From Desulfobacterales bacterium (GTDB lineage Bacteria; Desulfobacterota; Desulfobacteria; Desulfobacterales; Desulfobacteraceae), in the NCBI GenBank assembly GCA_022361135.1, contig JAKSBM010000700.1, positions 1 through 7,619 on the forward strand: a DNA stretch of 7,619 bases, in the 5' to 3' direction. Of the stretch, positions 1-5,917 are shown piece after piece; position 1 is the first letter of the stretch; each line of letters begins with the position of its first letter. Under the pieces are notes generated by a model. The model worked only from the letters and a program-made list of their open reading frames with translations, did not search any database and was not told the DNA's origin. Both the position numbers and the translations under genes were made by a program.

Positions 1-760
1 CATCCCAGAGCTGGGCTTCGGTGATGACCTGGTCGGGGAAGGCGTCCTGTGCCAATTCATAGCCCCATTCCCGGAACCCCCCTTCGGTGAACTTCATGAT
101 ATTGCCCTTGTGCATCAGGGTCACGCTCTTGCGATTGTTTTCCAGGGCATAGGTGATGGCCGACGCAATGAGGCGCTTGCTCCCTTCCGGGGACATGGGT
201 TTCAGTCCCAGGGAACAGGTTTCGGAAAGGTTGCATCCCATTTCCGAATTGAAAATATGGATGAGCTTTTTGGCTTCGTCGGAGCCGGAATCCCATTCAA
301 TGCCAGCATAGAGGTCCTCTGTGTTCTCTCGGAAAACCACGATGTCGGTCTTTTCCGGATATTTCACCGGGCTGGGCACCGGGGGATAATAGGCCACGGG
401 CCGGATGCAGGCGAAAAGGTCCAGGGTCTGGCGCAACCGGACGTTGAGGCTGCGCATGCCCTTGCCCACGGGGGTGGACATGGGCCCCTTGATGGCCACA
501 TGGTGATCGGCAATGGTCTGGATGGAGGCTTCAGGCAACCCATCCCCGGTGGCCTCAAAGCAATCGTTTCCCGCTTCCACCTCCAGCCATTCAATGGATT
601 TTTCCCCACCAAATTCGGCCTTGATGGCAGCATCCATCACCGTCCGCGCTGCGGGCCAGATATCCTTGCCAATGCCGTCCCCGGTGATATAGGGGATGAC
701 AACCTCATCGGGAACCACAAGGGTCCCGGATTCATCGATAACAATGGGAGATGCTGCCAT
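1..760 (-). CDS. icd: Isocitrate dehydrogenase, NADP-type (3' end cut off by window edge)
   Basis: This enzyme oxidatively decarboxylates isocitrate to 2-oxoglutarate in the cytoplasmic TCA cycle. The first 253 codons are present; E. coli Icd has 416, so about 40% is missing beyond the left edge. The visible part aligns almost throughout with E. coli Icd. YITGDGIG lies at 24-31. KGPMSTPVG at 91-99 is followed by RSLNVRLRQ at 103-111, holding the isocitrate-binding Ser104, Asn106 and Arg110 (E. coli S113, N115, R119). Arg120 and Arg144 match R129 and R153. VFRENTEDLYAG spans 142-153 with Tyr151 (E. coli Y160). HKGNIMKFTEG spans 217-227 with catalytic Lys218 (E. coli K230). The residues that decide NADP versus NAD lie outside the window, so cofactor choice rests on overall similarity. 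The ATG at 758-760 is preceded by AAGGAAG. It is the last gene of the minus-strand series, 79 bases after rlmB, with no clear terminator between. Ser104 is the residue phosphorylated by AceK in enterics; nothing here shows whether that happens. Confidence 0.95.
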   Translation of the reverse strand, partial: MAASPIVIDESGTLVVPDEVVIPYITGDGIGKDIWPAARTVMDAAIKAEFGGEKSIEWLEVEAGNDCFEATGDGLPEASIQTIADHHVAIKGPMSTPVGKGMRSLNVRLRQTLDLFACIRPVAYYPPVPSPVKYPEKTDIVVFRENTEDLYAGIEWDSGSDEAKKLIHIFNSEMGCNLSETCSLGLKPMSPEGSKRLIASAITYALENNRKSVTLMHKGNIMKFTEGGFREWGYELAQDAFPDQVITEAQLWD

Positions 761-839
761 ATGGGGTCTTCCTTTATTTTTTTGTTAAGCCACCTCTAAG
801 AATCAAGCCAAACACCTTCTTATGGGAGGTACCATTGGG

Positions 840-1592
840 TTATTTATTACGTTGGCGCAGGGCTTCATACATGGCCATGCCGGCGGCCACGGAGGCATTC
901 AAAGAGTTCACCGGCCCGCTGATGGGGATGGAAACCAGAAAATCGCACTCCTTTCTCACCAGGGGACGGATGCCCTTGTGTTCCCCGCCCACCACCAGGA
1001 CCATGTTGCCGGTGAGGTCGGCCTGGGCCAAATCCTGCTTTCCGGCGGCATCCAATCCGGCCACCCAGGCCCCCAGCTGCTTGAGTTCCAGCAGGGTGGT
1101 CCGGGTATTGGTGATGGGACAGATCCGTGCATGTTCCATGGCACCGGCCGAAGCCCGGGATACCGTGGGTGACGGCAGTGCGGCCCGGTCCTTGGGTACC
1201 ATGATATAGTCCACCCCCGTACACAGGGCCGTCCGGATTAAAGCGCCCAGATTGTGGGGATCTTCAATGTTTTCCAAAACCAGGATCAAAAATGGGGTTT
1301 TCTGTCTTTCCAGATCCTCCATGATCCGATTGGCCGACATGAGGGGGAAGGGGGAAACCGAAGCAATGATGCCCTGGTGGATGGGGGCTTTGGCCATCTC
1401 ATCCAGCTTTTTCATGGGCAGGGTCTTCACGGGGATGCCTTTTTTCTCGGCCATGTCCACGATTTTCTGTCCCCGCTTGGCCGACCGGGAATCGGCAATA
1501 TACACGGCATGAAAGGTCCGTACACCGGCCTTGAGGGCCTCACTCACCGAGTGGAATCCCAAAATAAGTTCTGTCCTAGCTTTTCCCGCCAT
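840..1592 (-). CDS. rlmB: TrmH/RlmB-family 23S rRNA 2'-O-ribose methyltransferase
   Basis: This SPOUT-class enzyme is predicted to transfer a methyl group from SAM to the 2'-OH of a guanosine in 23S rRNA (Gm2251 in E. coli) in the cytoplasm. Its 250 residues match the usual RlmB length of about 245. Residues 1-80 look like the N-terminal L30e-like substrate-binding domain (start TELILGFHSVSEAL). The SpoU catalytic domain follows. Motif 1 is VLENIEDPHNLGALIRTA at 105-122, with Asn114 and Arg120. Motif 2 begins LVVGGEHKGIRPLVR near 199-213. Motif 3 is GPVNSLNASVAAGMA at 226-240. The last two form the trefoil knot that binds SAM. Motif 2 usually reads GxEGxG, but here it is GGEHKG, with His205 after Glu204. 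The start is fixed by GGAGG seven bases upstream and by the TAATG overlap with the gmk stop, suggesting translational coupling. Family is certain; the exact target nucleotide is inferred, since TrmH paralogues share these motifs. Confidence 0.93.
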   Translation of the reverse strand: MAGKARTELILGFHSVSEALKAGVRTFHAVYIADSRSAKRGQKIVDMAEKKGIPVKTLPMKKLDEMAKAPIHQGIIASVSPFPLMSANRIMEDLERQKTPFLILVLENIEDPHNLGALIRTALCTGVDYIMVPKDRAALPSPTVSRASAGAMEHARICPITNTRTTLLELKQLGAWVAGLDAAGKQDLAQADLTGNMVLVVGGEHKGIRPLVRKECDFLVSIPISGPVNSLNASVAAGMAMYEALRQRNK

Positions 1593-2161
1593 TACGCCGC
1601 CTCCGTATATTGGGCAAAAATCCGGGAAAGTTCGGCCACGGCCCGGTCCAGGTCGTCATTGACCAGGACATGGTCGTAGGCGTCCCGGGCCGCCATTTCG
1701 CCCGTTGCATTTTCCAACCGGCGGGCAATGACCCCGGGGGCGTCTGTGCCCCGGCCTTCCAACCGGCGTTTTAATTCATCCATGGACGGGGGCATGATGA
1801 AAATGGAAACCGGGTTCAAGCCCGAATCCATGATCTGCTTTGCCCCCTGGACATCAATGTCCAAGAGCAGGCTCTTTCCCTGGTCCAGGGTATCGGCCAC
1901 AAAGGTCTTGGAAGTGCCGTAGTAATTGTCGTGGACCTGGGCGTATTCCAGCATCTGTCCGGCCTCGATCAGGGCCTCGAATTCAGGAATGGTCACAAAG
2001 AAATAGTCCTCTCCGTGGACCTCCCCTTCCCGGGGGGACCGGGTGGTGTGGGATACGGAGTAGGAGAGCGCGGAGAACCGGTTCAATACCTGCTGAATCA
2101 AGGTGGTCTTCCCAGCTCCAGAGGGAGCGGAAACCACAAATAGGGTGCCGTTTGATGCCAT
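1592..2161 (-). CDS. gmk: Guanylate kinase
   Basis: Guanylate kinase phosphorylates GMP to GDP using ATP, a necessary step in GTP and dGTP supply and in recycling cyclic GMP-type messengers. The 189-residue length is typical for bacteria. The P-loop SAPSGAGKTT lies at 11-20. The GMP-binding segment SHTTRSPREGEVHG at 37-50 includes Ser37 and Arg41, with Tyr53 just after. Glu72 (LEYAQV) and Tyr81-Gly82-Thr83 complete the nucleotide pocket. DIDVQGA at 101-107 matches the metal/GMP-binding strand, and the lid carries RRLEGRGTD (132-140) and ARRLENA. The ATG is one base after the remA stop (TAA-A-ATG) with AAGGA just upstream inside remA. Its own stop overlaps the rlmB start as TAATG. The yicC-remA-gmk order is conserved in Firmicutes and many deltaproteobacteria. 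The omega subunit gene rpoZ, which often follows gmk, is absent here and rlmB takes that place. All key residues are intact. Confidence 0.97.
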   Translation of the reverse strand: MASNGTLFVVSAPSGAGKTTLIQQVLNRFSALSYSVSHTTRSPREGEVHGEDYFFVTIPEFEALIEAGQMLEYAQVHDNYYGTSKTFVADTLDQGKSLLLDIDVQGAKQIMDSGLNPVSIFIMPPSMDELKRRLEGRGTDAPGVIARRLENATGEMAARDAYDHVLVNDDLDRAVAELSRIFAQYTEAA

Positions 2162-2162
2162 T

Positions 2163-2438
2163 TTAGTCCTTGTCTTCCCCTTCCCTTTCCTGCTTCATCA
2201 ATGCTTCATAACGGGAAGCCACGGTCTCGGCCTGGATGGCGGAGAGGATGACATGGTTTGAATCCGTAATGATGATGGCCCGAGTTTTCCGTCCATGGGT
2301 CACATCAATGAGGCAGCGGGCATCCCGGGCCTCGTCCTTGACCCGCTTCATGGGACTGGAGTTGGGGGAAAGGATGGCCACCACCCGCTCGGCCACCACA
2401 GTGTTGCCAAAACCGATGTTTAAAAGAACCTGTTCCAT
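2163..2438 (-). CDS. remA: RemA / DUF370 family small DNA-binding protein
   Basis: The product has 91 residues and spans the whole family domain, from [18 protein letters not shown] (5-22) through SPNSSPMKR (24-32), [18 protein letters not shown] (43-60) and [13 protein letters not shown] (62-74). In Bacillus subtilis, RemA activates extracellular matrix genes, forms ring-shaped oligomers and binds DNA. From memory of that protein, Arg18, Pro29, Arg50 and Arg51 matter there. Arg18, Pro29 and Arg50 are kept here at the same numbers, and position 51 is Lys. The tail after about residue 78 is highly charged and probably disordered. An in-frame ATG at 2501 would add 21 residues, but that stretch overlaps the yicC 3' end and is not family-like. 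The ATG at 2438 has AGGAAA in front and begins exactly where homologues begin. The gene lies 25 bases after yicC and one base before gmk. What it regulates in a Gram-negative cell is unknown. Confidence 0.93.
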   Translation of the reverse strand: MEQVLLNIGFGNTVVAERVVAILSPNSSPMKRVKDEARDARCLIDVTHGRKTRAIIITDSNHVILSAIQAETVASRYEALMKQEREGEDKD

Positions 2439-2442
2439 TCTG

Positions 2443-2448
2443 TTTCCT
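2443..2448 (-). promoter_or_regulatory. Ribosome binding site deciding the remA start
   Basis: The minus strand reads AGGAAA followed by CAGA and then the ATG at 2438. This supports the short remA start over the in-frame ATG at 2501, which lies inside the end of yicC. Confidence 0.75.
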
Positions 2449-2463
2449 GCTTTGTCTAATAGT

Positions 2464-3360
2464 TTATTCGATATTCTGGACCTGTTCCCGGATCTTTTCA
2501 AGCTCGGATTTTAAATCCACCACCAGGTGGGAGAGGACCGCATTTCCAGCCTTGGACCCAATGGTGTTGAATTCCCGGTTGAACTCCTGGATCAGGAAAT
2601 TCATTTTACGCCCCTGGGATTCCTCGGCATCCATGACCTCCCGGAAAAGTTGGATATGGGAATGGATGCGGGTGATTTCCTCGGAGACATCGCTCTTGTC
2701 CGCCAGCATGGCCACTTCCTGGGCCAGGCGCATGGGATCAAAGCCCATGGATTCCGGGCCGTCGGCATCGGCGGTGAGTACGGCCAGACGTTCCTTGAGG
2801 CGCTTCTTGTAAATTTTAGGGATTTCCGCGGCTTGTTCTTCCACATCCTTGAGGCTGCCCCCAATGAAATCCATGCGGCCGTCCAGGTCGGTATAGAGGT
2901 TTTCACCTTCCCGGCGACGCATGGCATCCAGTTCCCGGGCCGCATCCTCAACCACGCCCAGGACTGCGGTTTTCAGCAGCTCGGCATCCAATTCCTTTTT
3001 GGCCGGCAGAATCACGCCCCGGGCCGCCAGGACCTGGTCCAGGGTGGGGGGCACTTCCAGCTTCAGGACATCGTTGACCTGGGTCAGGGCCTTGTAATAG
3101 GACTGGGCCTTGATCTCATCCACTTCAAACTGATCCAATTCCTTGGACTCGTCCAGGATGGACAGGCGGATTTCCATGCGCCCCCGGTTGTGGAACCGGG
3201 AAACGGTTTTCTTGATCTCTTCTTCCAGGACCTGACAGGCGTCGGGCAGGTAGATGCTGAAATCCAGGTGACGCGAATTATAGGACCGGATGGTCACATC
3301 CGCCGTCAGGGTTTCCACGGTCTTGGAAGCCTTGGCAAAGGCGGTCATGCTTTTTATCAT
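2464..3360 (-). CDS. yicC: YicC/YloC family endoribonuclease
   Basis: The protein belongs to the YicC/YloC family, whose E. coli and B. subtilis members are reported to be endoribonucleases involved in small-RNA and mRNA decay. The 298 residues match the usual 290 or so. The N-terminal YicC_N domain covers roughly 1-155 and opens with [11 protein letters not shown] (family: MIxSMTGFG). It continues with [11 protein letters not shown] at 23-33 and RGRMEIRLS at 59-67, and carries MRRREGENL at 147-155. The C-terminal DUF1732 domain holds [19 protein letters not shown] at 211-229, SHIQLF at 234-239 and [20 protein letters not shown] at 250-269, followed by KAGN. Acidic residues in this block (Asp221, Asp224, Glu227, Glu228) are family-conserved and are candidates for metal binding. 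The ATG overlaps the DUF4416 stop as ATGA, with AAGGGA about nine bases upstream, so translation is probably coupled. The target RNA cannot be read from the sequence. Confidence 0.94.
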   Translation of the reverse strand: MIKSMTAFAKASKTVETLTADVTIRSYNSRHLDFSIYLPDACQVLEEEIKKTVSRFHNRGRMEIRLSILDESKELDQFEVDEIKAQSYYKALTQVNDVLKLEVPPTLDQVLAARGVILPAKKELDAELLKTAVLGVVEDAARELDAMRRREGENLYTDLDGRMDFIGGSLKDVEEQAAEIPKIYKKRLKERLAVLTADADGPESMGFDPMRLAQEVAMLADKSDVSEEITRIHSHIQLFREVMDAEESQGRKMNFLIQEFNREFNTIGSKAGNAVLSHLVVDLKSELEKIREQVQNIE

Positions 3361-3899
3361 TTTCGTTTTCCCTTATATTCTTTTAAATCCAGCATATACT
3401 TGGCCCGAACCTTACCCAGAAAGGTCTGGATTTCCCCTCCGGCATAATCGGGATAGGTCCAGTCCAGGGTTTTAAATCCCTCCTTGGACCAGATCAGGGT
3501 CAGGTCGGCATAAATTTTCTGTCCAATGTAAATCCGGTGGGAAAAATCCTTTCCCGTGGCCAGGACAAATCGGGAGGGCAGCATATACCCCGGATCAATG
3601 TTAATCTTCCGGTTCCCCTGGTCCATGTATTCCTTTTCCACTTCGTTGGTGGCCAGCTTGATCTCGGCCAGAAGCTCCTGGTCCACCAGGGGCTTGAAGG
3701 CCAGCACCCGCCGATAGAGGGGATTGCCCATTTCCTTGTGATAATATTCCGTAAAATCGAAATCCATCCAGGCCGACATGAGATCCAGGGGGCCGCCAAT
3801 GGCCTCCAGCTTTTCGAACAGGGAGGGAAAGAGGGACTTATCCGGGGTAAAAACAGACATGATCAATTTGCCCGGGTCCGGCGCCTTGGGAATACTCAT
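3357..3899 (-). CDS. DUF4416 family protein, function unknown
   Basis: This 180-residue protein matches DUF4416, a family I know mainly from Deltaproteobacteria, Nitrospirae and thermophilic lineages; it has no established function. Family hallmarks are all present: DFDFTEYYHKEMG at 46-58, KLATNEVE at 81-88, NIDPGY at 100-105, HRIYIGQKIYADLTL at 121-135 and WTYPDY at 147-152. There is no signal peptide, membrane span or P-loop, so the 'GTP-binding' label sometimes given to relatives is not supported here. The conserved acidic, tyrosine and histidine residues suggest a binding or catalytic pocket, which is inference only. The start is set by a four-base ATGA overlap with the stop of the Trm112-like gene, and its own TGA overlaps the yicC start in the same way. 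It is therefore probably translated in step with both neighbours, which makes a role in RNA metabolism or envelope biogenesis worth considering. Confidence 0.9.
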   Translation of the reverse strand: MSIPKAPDPGKLIMSVFTPDKSLFPSLFEKLEAIGGPLDLMSAWMDFDFTEYYHKEMGNPLYRRVLAFKPLVDQELLAEIKLATNEVEKEYMDQGNRKINIDPGYMLPSRFVLATGKDFSHRIYIGQKIYADLTLIWSKEGFKTLDWTYPDYAGGEIQTFLGKVRAKYMLDLKEYKGKRK

Positions 3900-4069
3900 T
3901 TGGTATACGGCTTGGCGTCTTCCACCAGCATGATGGGGATATCGTCGCGGATTTCATACACCAGCTTGCAGGGGTCGCAGATCAGTCCGTCTTCAGCAGG
4001 GGTAAGGATAAGTTCCCCCTTGCACTGGGGGCACACCAGAATTTCCAGAAGTTCCTTGGACACAGCCAT
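3896..4069 (-). CDS. Trm112/YcaR-type zinc-ribbon small protein
   Basis: A 57-residue protein of the Trm112 / UPF0434 (YcaR) family. It begins with SKELLEILVCPQCKGEL at 4-20 and has a second pair CDPC at 31-34. Cys13, Cys16, Cys31 and Cys34 would form a single zinc knuckle. The ending YEIRDDIPIMLVEDA at 38-52 is the family signature strand (IPxML). Eukaryotic and archaeal Trm112 activate several SAM-dependent methyltransferases of tRNA, rRNA and translation factors; the role of bacterial YcaR-like proteins is not settled. The start has AAGGAG six bases upstream, the best ribosome site in the window. The gene lies 21 bases after msbA and overlaps DUF4416 by four bases. In E. coli, ycaR is also close to msbA, between lpxK and kdsB, so a link with lipid A/Kdo genes is old. 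The nearby RlmB-type enzyme is a SPOUT methyltransferase, not the Rossmann type that Trm112 normally partners. Confidence 0.93.
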   Translation of the reverse strand: MAVSKELLEILVCPQCKGELILTPAEDGLICDPCKLVYEIRDDIPIMLVEDAKPYTK

Positions 4070-4075
4070 TTTCTT

Positions 4076-4081
4076 CTCCTT
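4076..4081 (-). promoter_or_regulatory. Strong ribosome binding site of the Trm112-like gene
   Basis: The minus strand reads AAGGAG, then six bases, then the ATG at 4069. It lies in the 21-base msbA/Trm112 gap. Genes downstream rely on overlaps, so this site may also feed coupled translation of DUF4416 and yicC. Confidence 0.75.
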
Positions 4082-4090
4082 ACAGGTATA

Positions 4091-5854
4091 TCAGATTTCG
4101 GCCGTTTTCACAGCCTGCATGGTTTGCAATTTGTAGTACTCGCCCTCCAGGGCCATGAGTTCATCATGGGTCCCCTCCTCTTCAATGGCACCGTTCTTCA
4201 ACAGCACCACCCGGGAGGCATAATCAATGGTGGAAAGGCGATGGGCAATGACAAAGGAGGTCCGCCCCTTCATCAGGTTTTCCAGGGCCTTCTGGACCAC
4301 CCGCTCCGCCTGGGAATCCAGGGCCGAGGTGGCTTCGTCCAAAATCAGCACCGGGGCATCCTTGATCAGGGCACGGGCAATGCAGAGCCGCTGTTTTTCC
4401 CCGCCGGACAGGCGGGAACCCAGTTCCCCGATCACCGTGTCGTACCCCTGGGGGAAACGCATGATGAAATCATGGGCAAAGGCCGACCGGGCTGCGGCTT
4501 CGATTTCTTCGTCCGTGGCGTCCATCTTCCCGTAGCGGATGTTCTCCCGCACGGTTTCGTTGAAGAGGATGGGCTCCTGGGTCACGATGGAGATATGCTC
4601 CCGCAGGGCCTTCACCGATACATCCCGGACATCAATGCCCCCGATGGAGACGGAACCGCCCGTGACATCGTAAAGCCGGGGGATGAGATTCACCAGGGAG
4701 GTTTTCCCCCCGCCGCTCATCCCCACCAGGGCGATGACGTCGCCGGAAGCCGCCTTGGGATTGATATGGTTCAATGCCGGTTTTTCCGCATTGTCATAGG
4801 CAAAGGTCACATCCTTGAATTCCACCTCCAAATCGTCCCGGGACAGGGACTTGGGGGCCCTAGGATCCAGGATGGTCTCCTCCTGTTCCAGGATGTCAAA
4901 AATCCGGGAGGCGGCAGCCACCCCTTCCTGGATGGTATTGTTCAGCTTGGCCAGCCGTTTCACGGGATCATAGAGCATCATCACCGCAGTGATGAATGAA
5001 AAAAAGGTGCCCGGCGTGGAGGTGCCGTTGATGACCCGGGAGCCGCCGAACCAGATAATGAATGCAATGCCCAAGCCCCCCACAAATTCCATCACCGGCG
5101 AAGAGAGCGCCTTGGCCATGACCTTTTTCATTTCAAGTTTGAAAAGCAGGCGGGCCTTGTCCCGGAAGCGGACCTTTTCAAAATCCTCCATGCCGAAAAT
5201 CTTAATGATCTTGGCACCGGAAAATGTTTCGTGGAGGAAGGAGTTGAGGTCGGCCATAGTCTCCTGGGTGCCGGTGGAGAATTTCCGCACCCGTCGCCCA
5301 AAGAGAAGGATGGGGTAAAAGGCCAGGGGCAAAACCACAAAGGCGCCGGTGGCCAGTTTCCAATCCTGGTAAAAAATCACGCATAAAAAGACGATTACCG
5401 AGAAAAAATCCCGGAAGATATTAATCACCGCCGTGGAAACCATGCCTTTGACGATGTTCACATCGTTGGTGATCCGGGACATGAGACGCCCGGTTCTCTC
5501 CTTGTGGATGAAGGCCATGGGCAAATCGGTGATTTTTTCGTAGAGGGCTTCCCGGAAATAGCGAATGATCCGCTCCCCAATGTAGTTCATCAGGTATTCG
5601 GAACCATAACTTCCCACCCCCTTGATCAGGAAAATGAGAATGGCCAGCCCCGGAATGAGCAGGAGCATTTCCTTGTTTTTGGCCACAAAGATGTCATCCA
5701 TCACCGGCTTGACCAGAACCGCCATGGCACCGCCGGCGGCAGCCACCATGACCATGCAGATGGAGGCCAGAATCAACTGCCTTTTGTATTGTAAAACCAG
5801 GTTGATAATCTTTTGTTGCCGGGGTTTGGACAGAACGGCTTCTTTTTTATTCAT
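4091..5854 (-). CDS. msbA: MsbA-type lipid A export ABC transporter (fused membrane and ATPase domains)
   Basis: This half-transporter would act as an inner-membrane homodimer, flipping lipid A-core from the cytoplasmic to the periplasmic leaflet using ATP. At 587 residues it has the family length (E. coli 582). Six hydrophobic spans can be seen, near 26-47, 63-85, 140-160, 165-186, 254-274 and 281-297. The conserved KPVMDDIFV lies at 49-57. The ATPase domain follows from about 343: Walker A GMSGGGKT at 378-385, Q-loop Gln426 (VTQEPILFNETVRENI), signature LSGGEKQR at 482-489, Walker B VLILDE at 502-507, D-loop SALD at 510-513 and switch His538 (IAHRLST). All catalytic residues are intact. The start is ATG at 5852-5854 with a close-set AAGGG in front. 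It is the first gene of the minus-strand series and diverges from the waaA-like gene. Lipid A as substrate is inferred from similarity and context; related exporters of peptides or drugs share the motifs. Confidence 0.92.
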   Translation of the reverse strand: MNKKEAVLSKPRQQKIINLVLQYKRQLILASICMVMVAAAGGAMAVLVKPVMDDIFVAKNKEMLLLIPGLAILIFLIKGVGSYGSEYLMNYIGERIIRYFREALYEKITDLPMAFIHKERTGRLMSRITNDVNIVKGMVSTAVINIFRDFFSVIVFLCVIFYQDWKLATGAFVVLPLAFYPILLFGRRVRKFSTGTQETMADLNSFLHETFSGAKIIKIFGMEDFEKVRFRDKARLLFKLEMKKVMAKALSSPVMEFVGGLGIAFIIWFGGSRVINGTSTPGTFFSFITAVMMLYDPVKRLAKLNNTIQEGVAAASRIFDILEQEETILDPRAPKSLSRDDLEVEFKDVTFAYDNAEKPALNHINPKAASGDVIALVGMSGGGKTSLVNLIPRLYDVTGGSVSIGGIDVRDVSVKALREHISIVTQEPILFNETVRENIRYGKMDATDEEIEAAARSAFAHDFIMRFPQGYDTVIGELGSRLSGGEKQRLCIARALIKDAPVLILDEATSALDSQAERVVQKALENLMKGRTSFVIAHRLSTIDYASRVVLLKNGAIEEEGTHDELMALEGEYYKLQTMQAVKTAEI

Positions 5855-5917
5855 AGTCCCTTATTATTCGATAGCGACCTATTGTCAATCCTTAAAAAAC
5901 ATGAGACATATGGCCCC
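5855..5917. promoter_or_regulatory. Divergent promoter region between msbA and the waaA-like gene
   Basis: Only 63 bases separate two outward-facing start codons, so promoters for both directions should lie here or inside the genes. The minus strand has a perfect -35 hexamer TTGACA (5883-5888). A poor TAATAA sits 16 bases on (5861-5866), which would start transcription almost at the msbA ATG. The plus strand carries TTGTCA at 5882-5887, one base out of step, with only a weak GACATA 17 bases on (5905-5910). A small inverted repeat, ATAG-CGAC-CTAT, lies at about 5871-5882 and could be an operator or chance. The placement is solid, but the individual promoter elements are weak except TTGACA. Confidence 0.4.

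Noticed and set aside
110..799. Plus-strand open frame of 229 residues over icd
   Set aside because: It is antisense to the conserved isocitrate dehydrogenase, with a Gly/His-rich translation and no ribosome site or family match.
761..839. Promoter or terminator in the rlmB-icd gap
   Set aside because: No stable hairpin with a T-tract and no good -35/-10 pair on the minus strand. There is only a repeated TGGCTT and an A-rich stretch before the icd ribosome site.
2439..2501. Longer remA start at 2501
   Set aside because: The added 21 residues overlap the yicC 3' end, do not resemble RemA homologues, and the internal ATG has a good ribosome site.
2527..3447. Plus-strand open frame of 306 residues, antisense to yicC
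   Set aside because: It lies opposite a clearly conserved gene and its translation has no domain-like features. GC-rich third positions of yicC remove stops from the opposite strand.
4124..4999. Plus-strand open frame of 291 residues, antisense to msbA
   Set aside because: It mirrors the conserved ATPase domain of MsbA and has a low-complexity translation rich in Gly, His and Gln. It is a composition artefact.
5813..5917. Upstream start for the waaA-like gene at 5813
   Set aside because: It would overlap msbA's 5' end and add 35 residues unlike WaaA N-termini. The ATG at 5918 gives the family-typical distance to the catalytic Glu.
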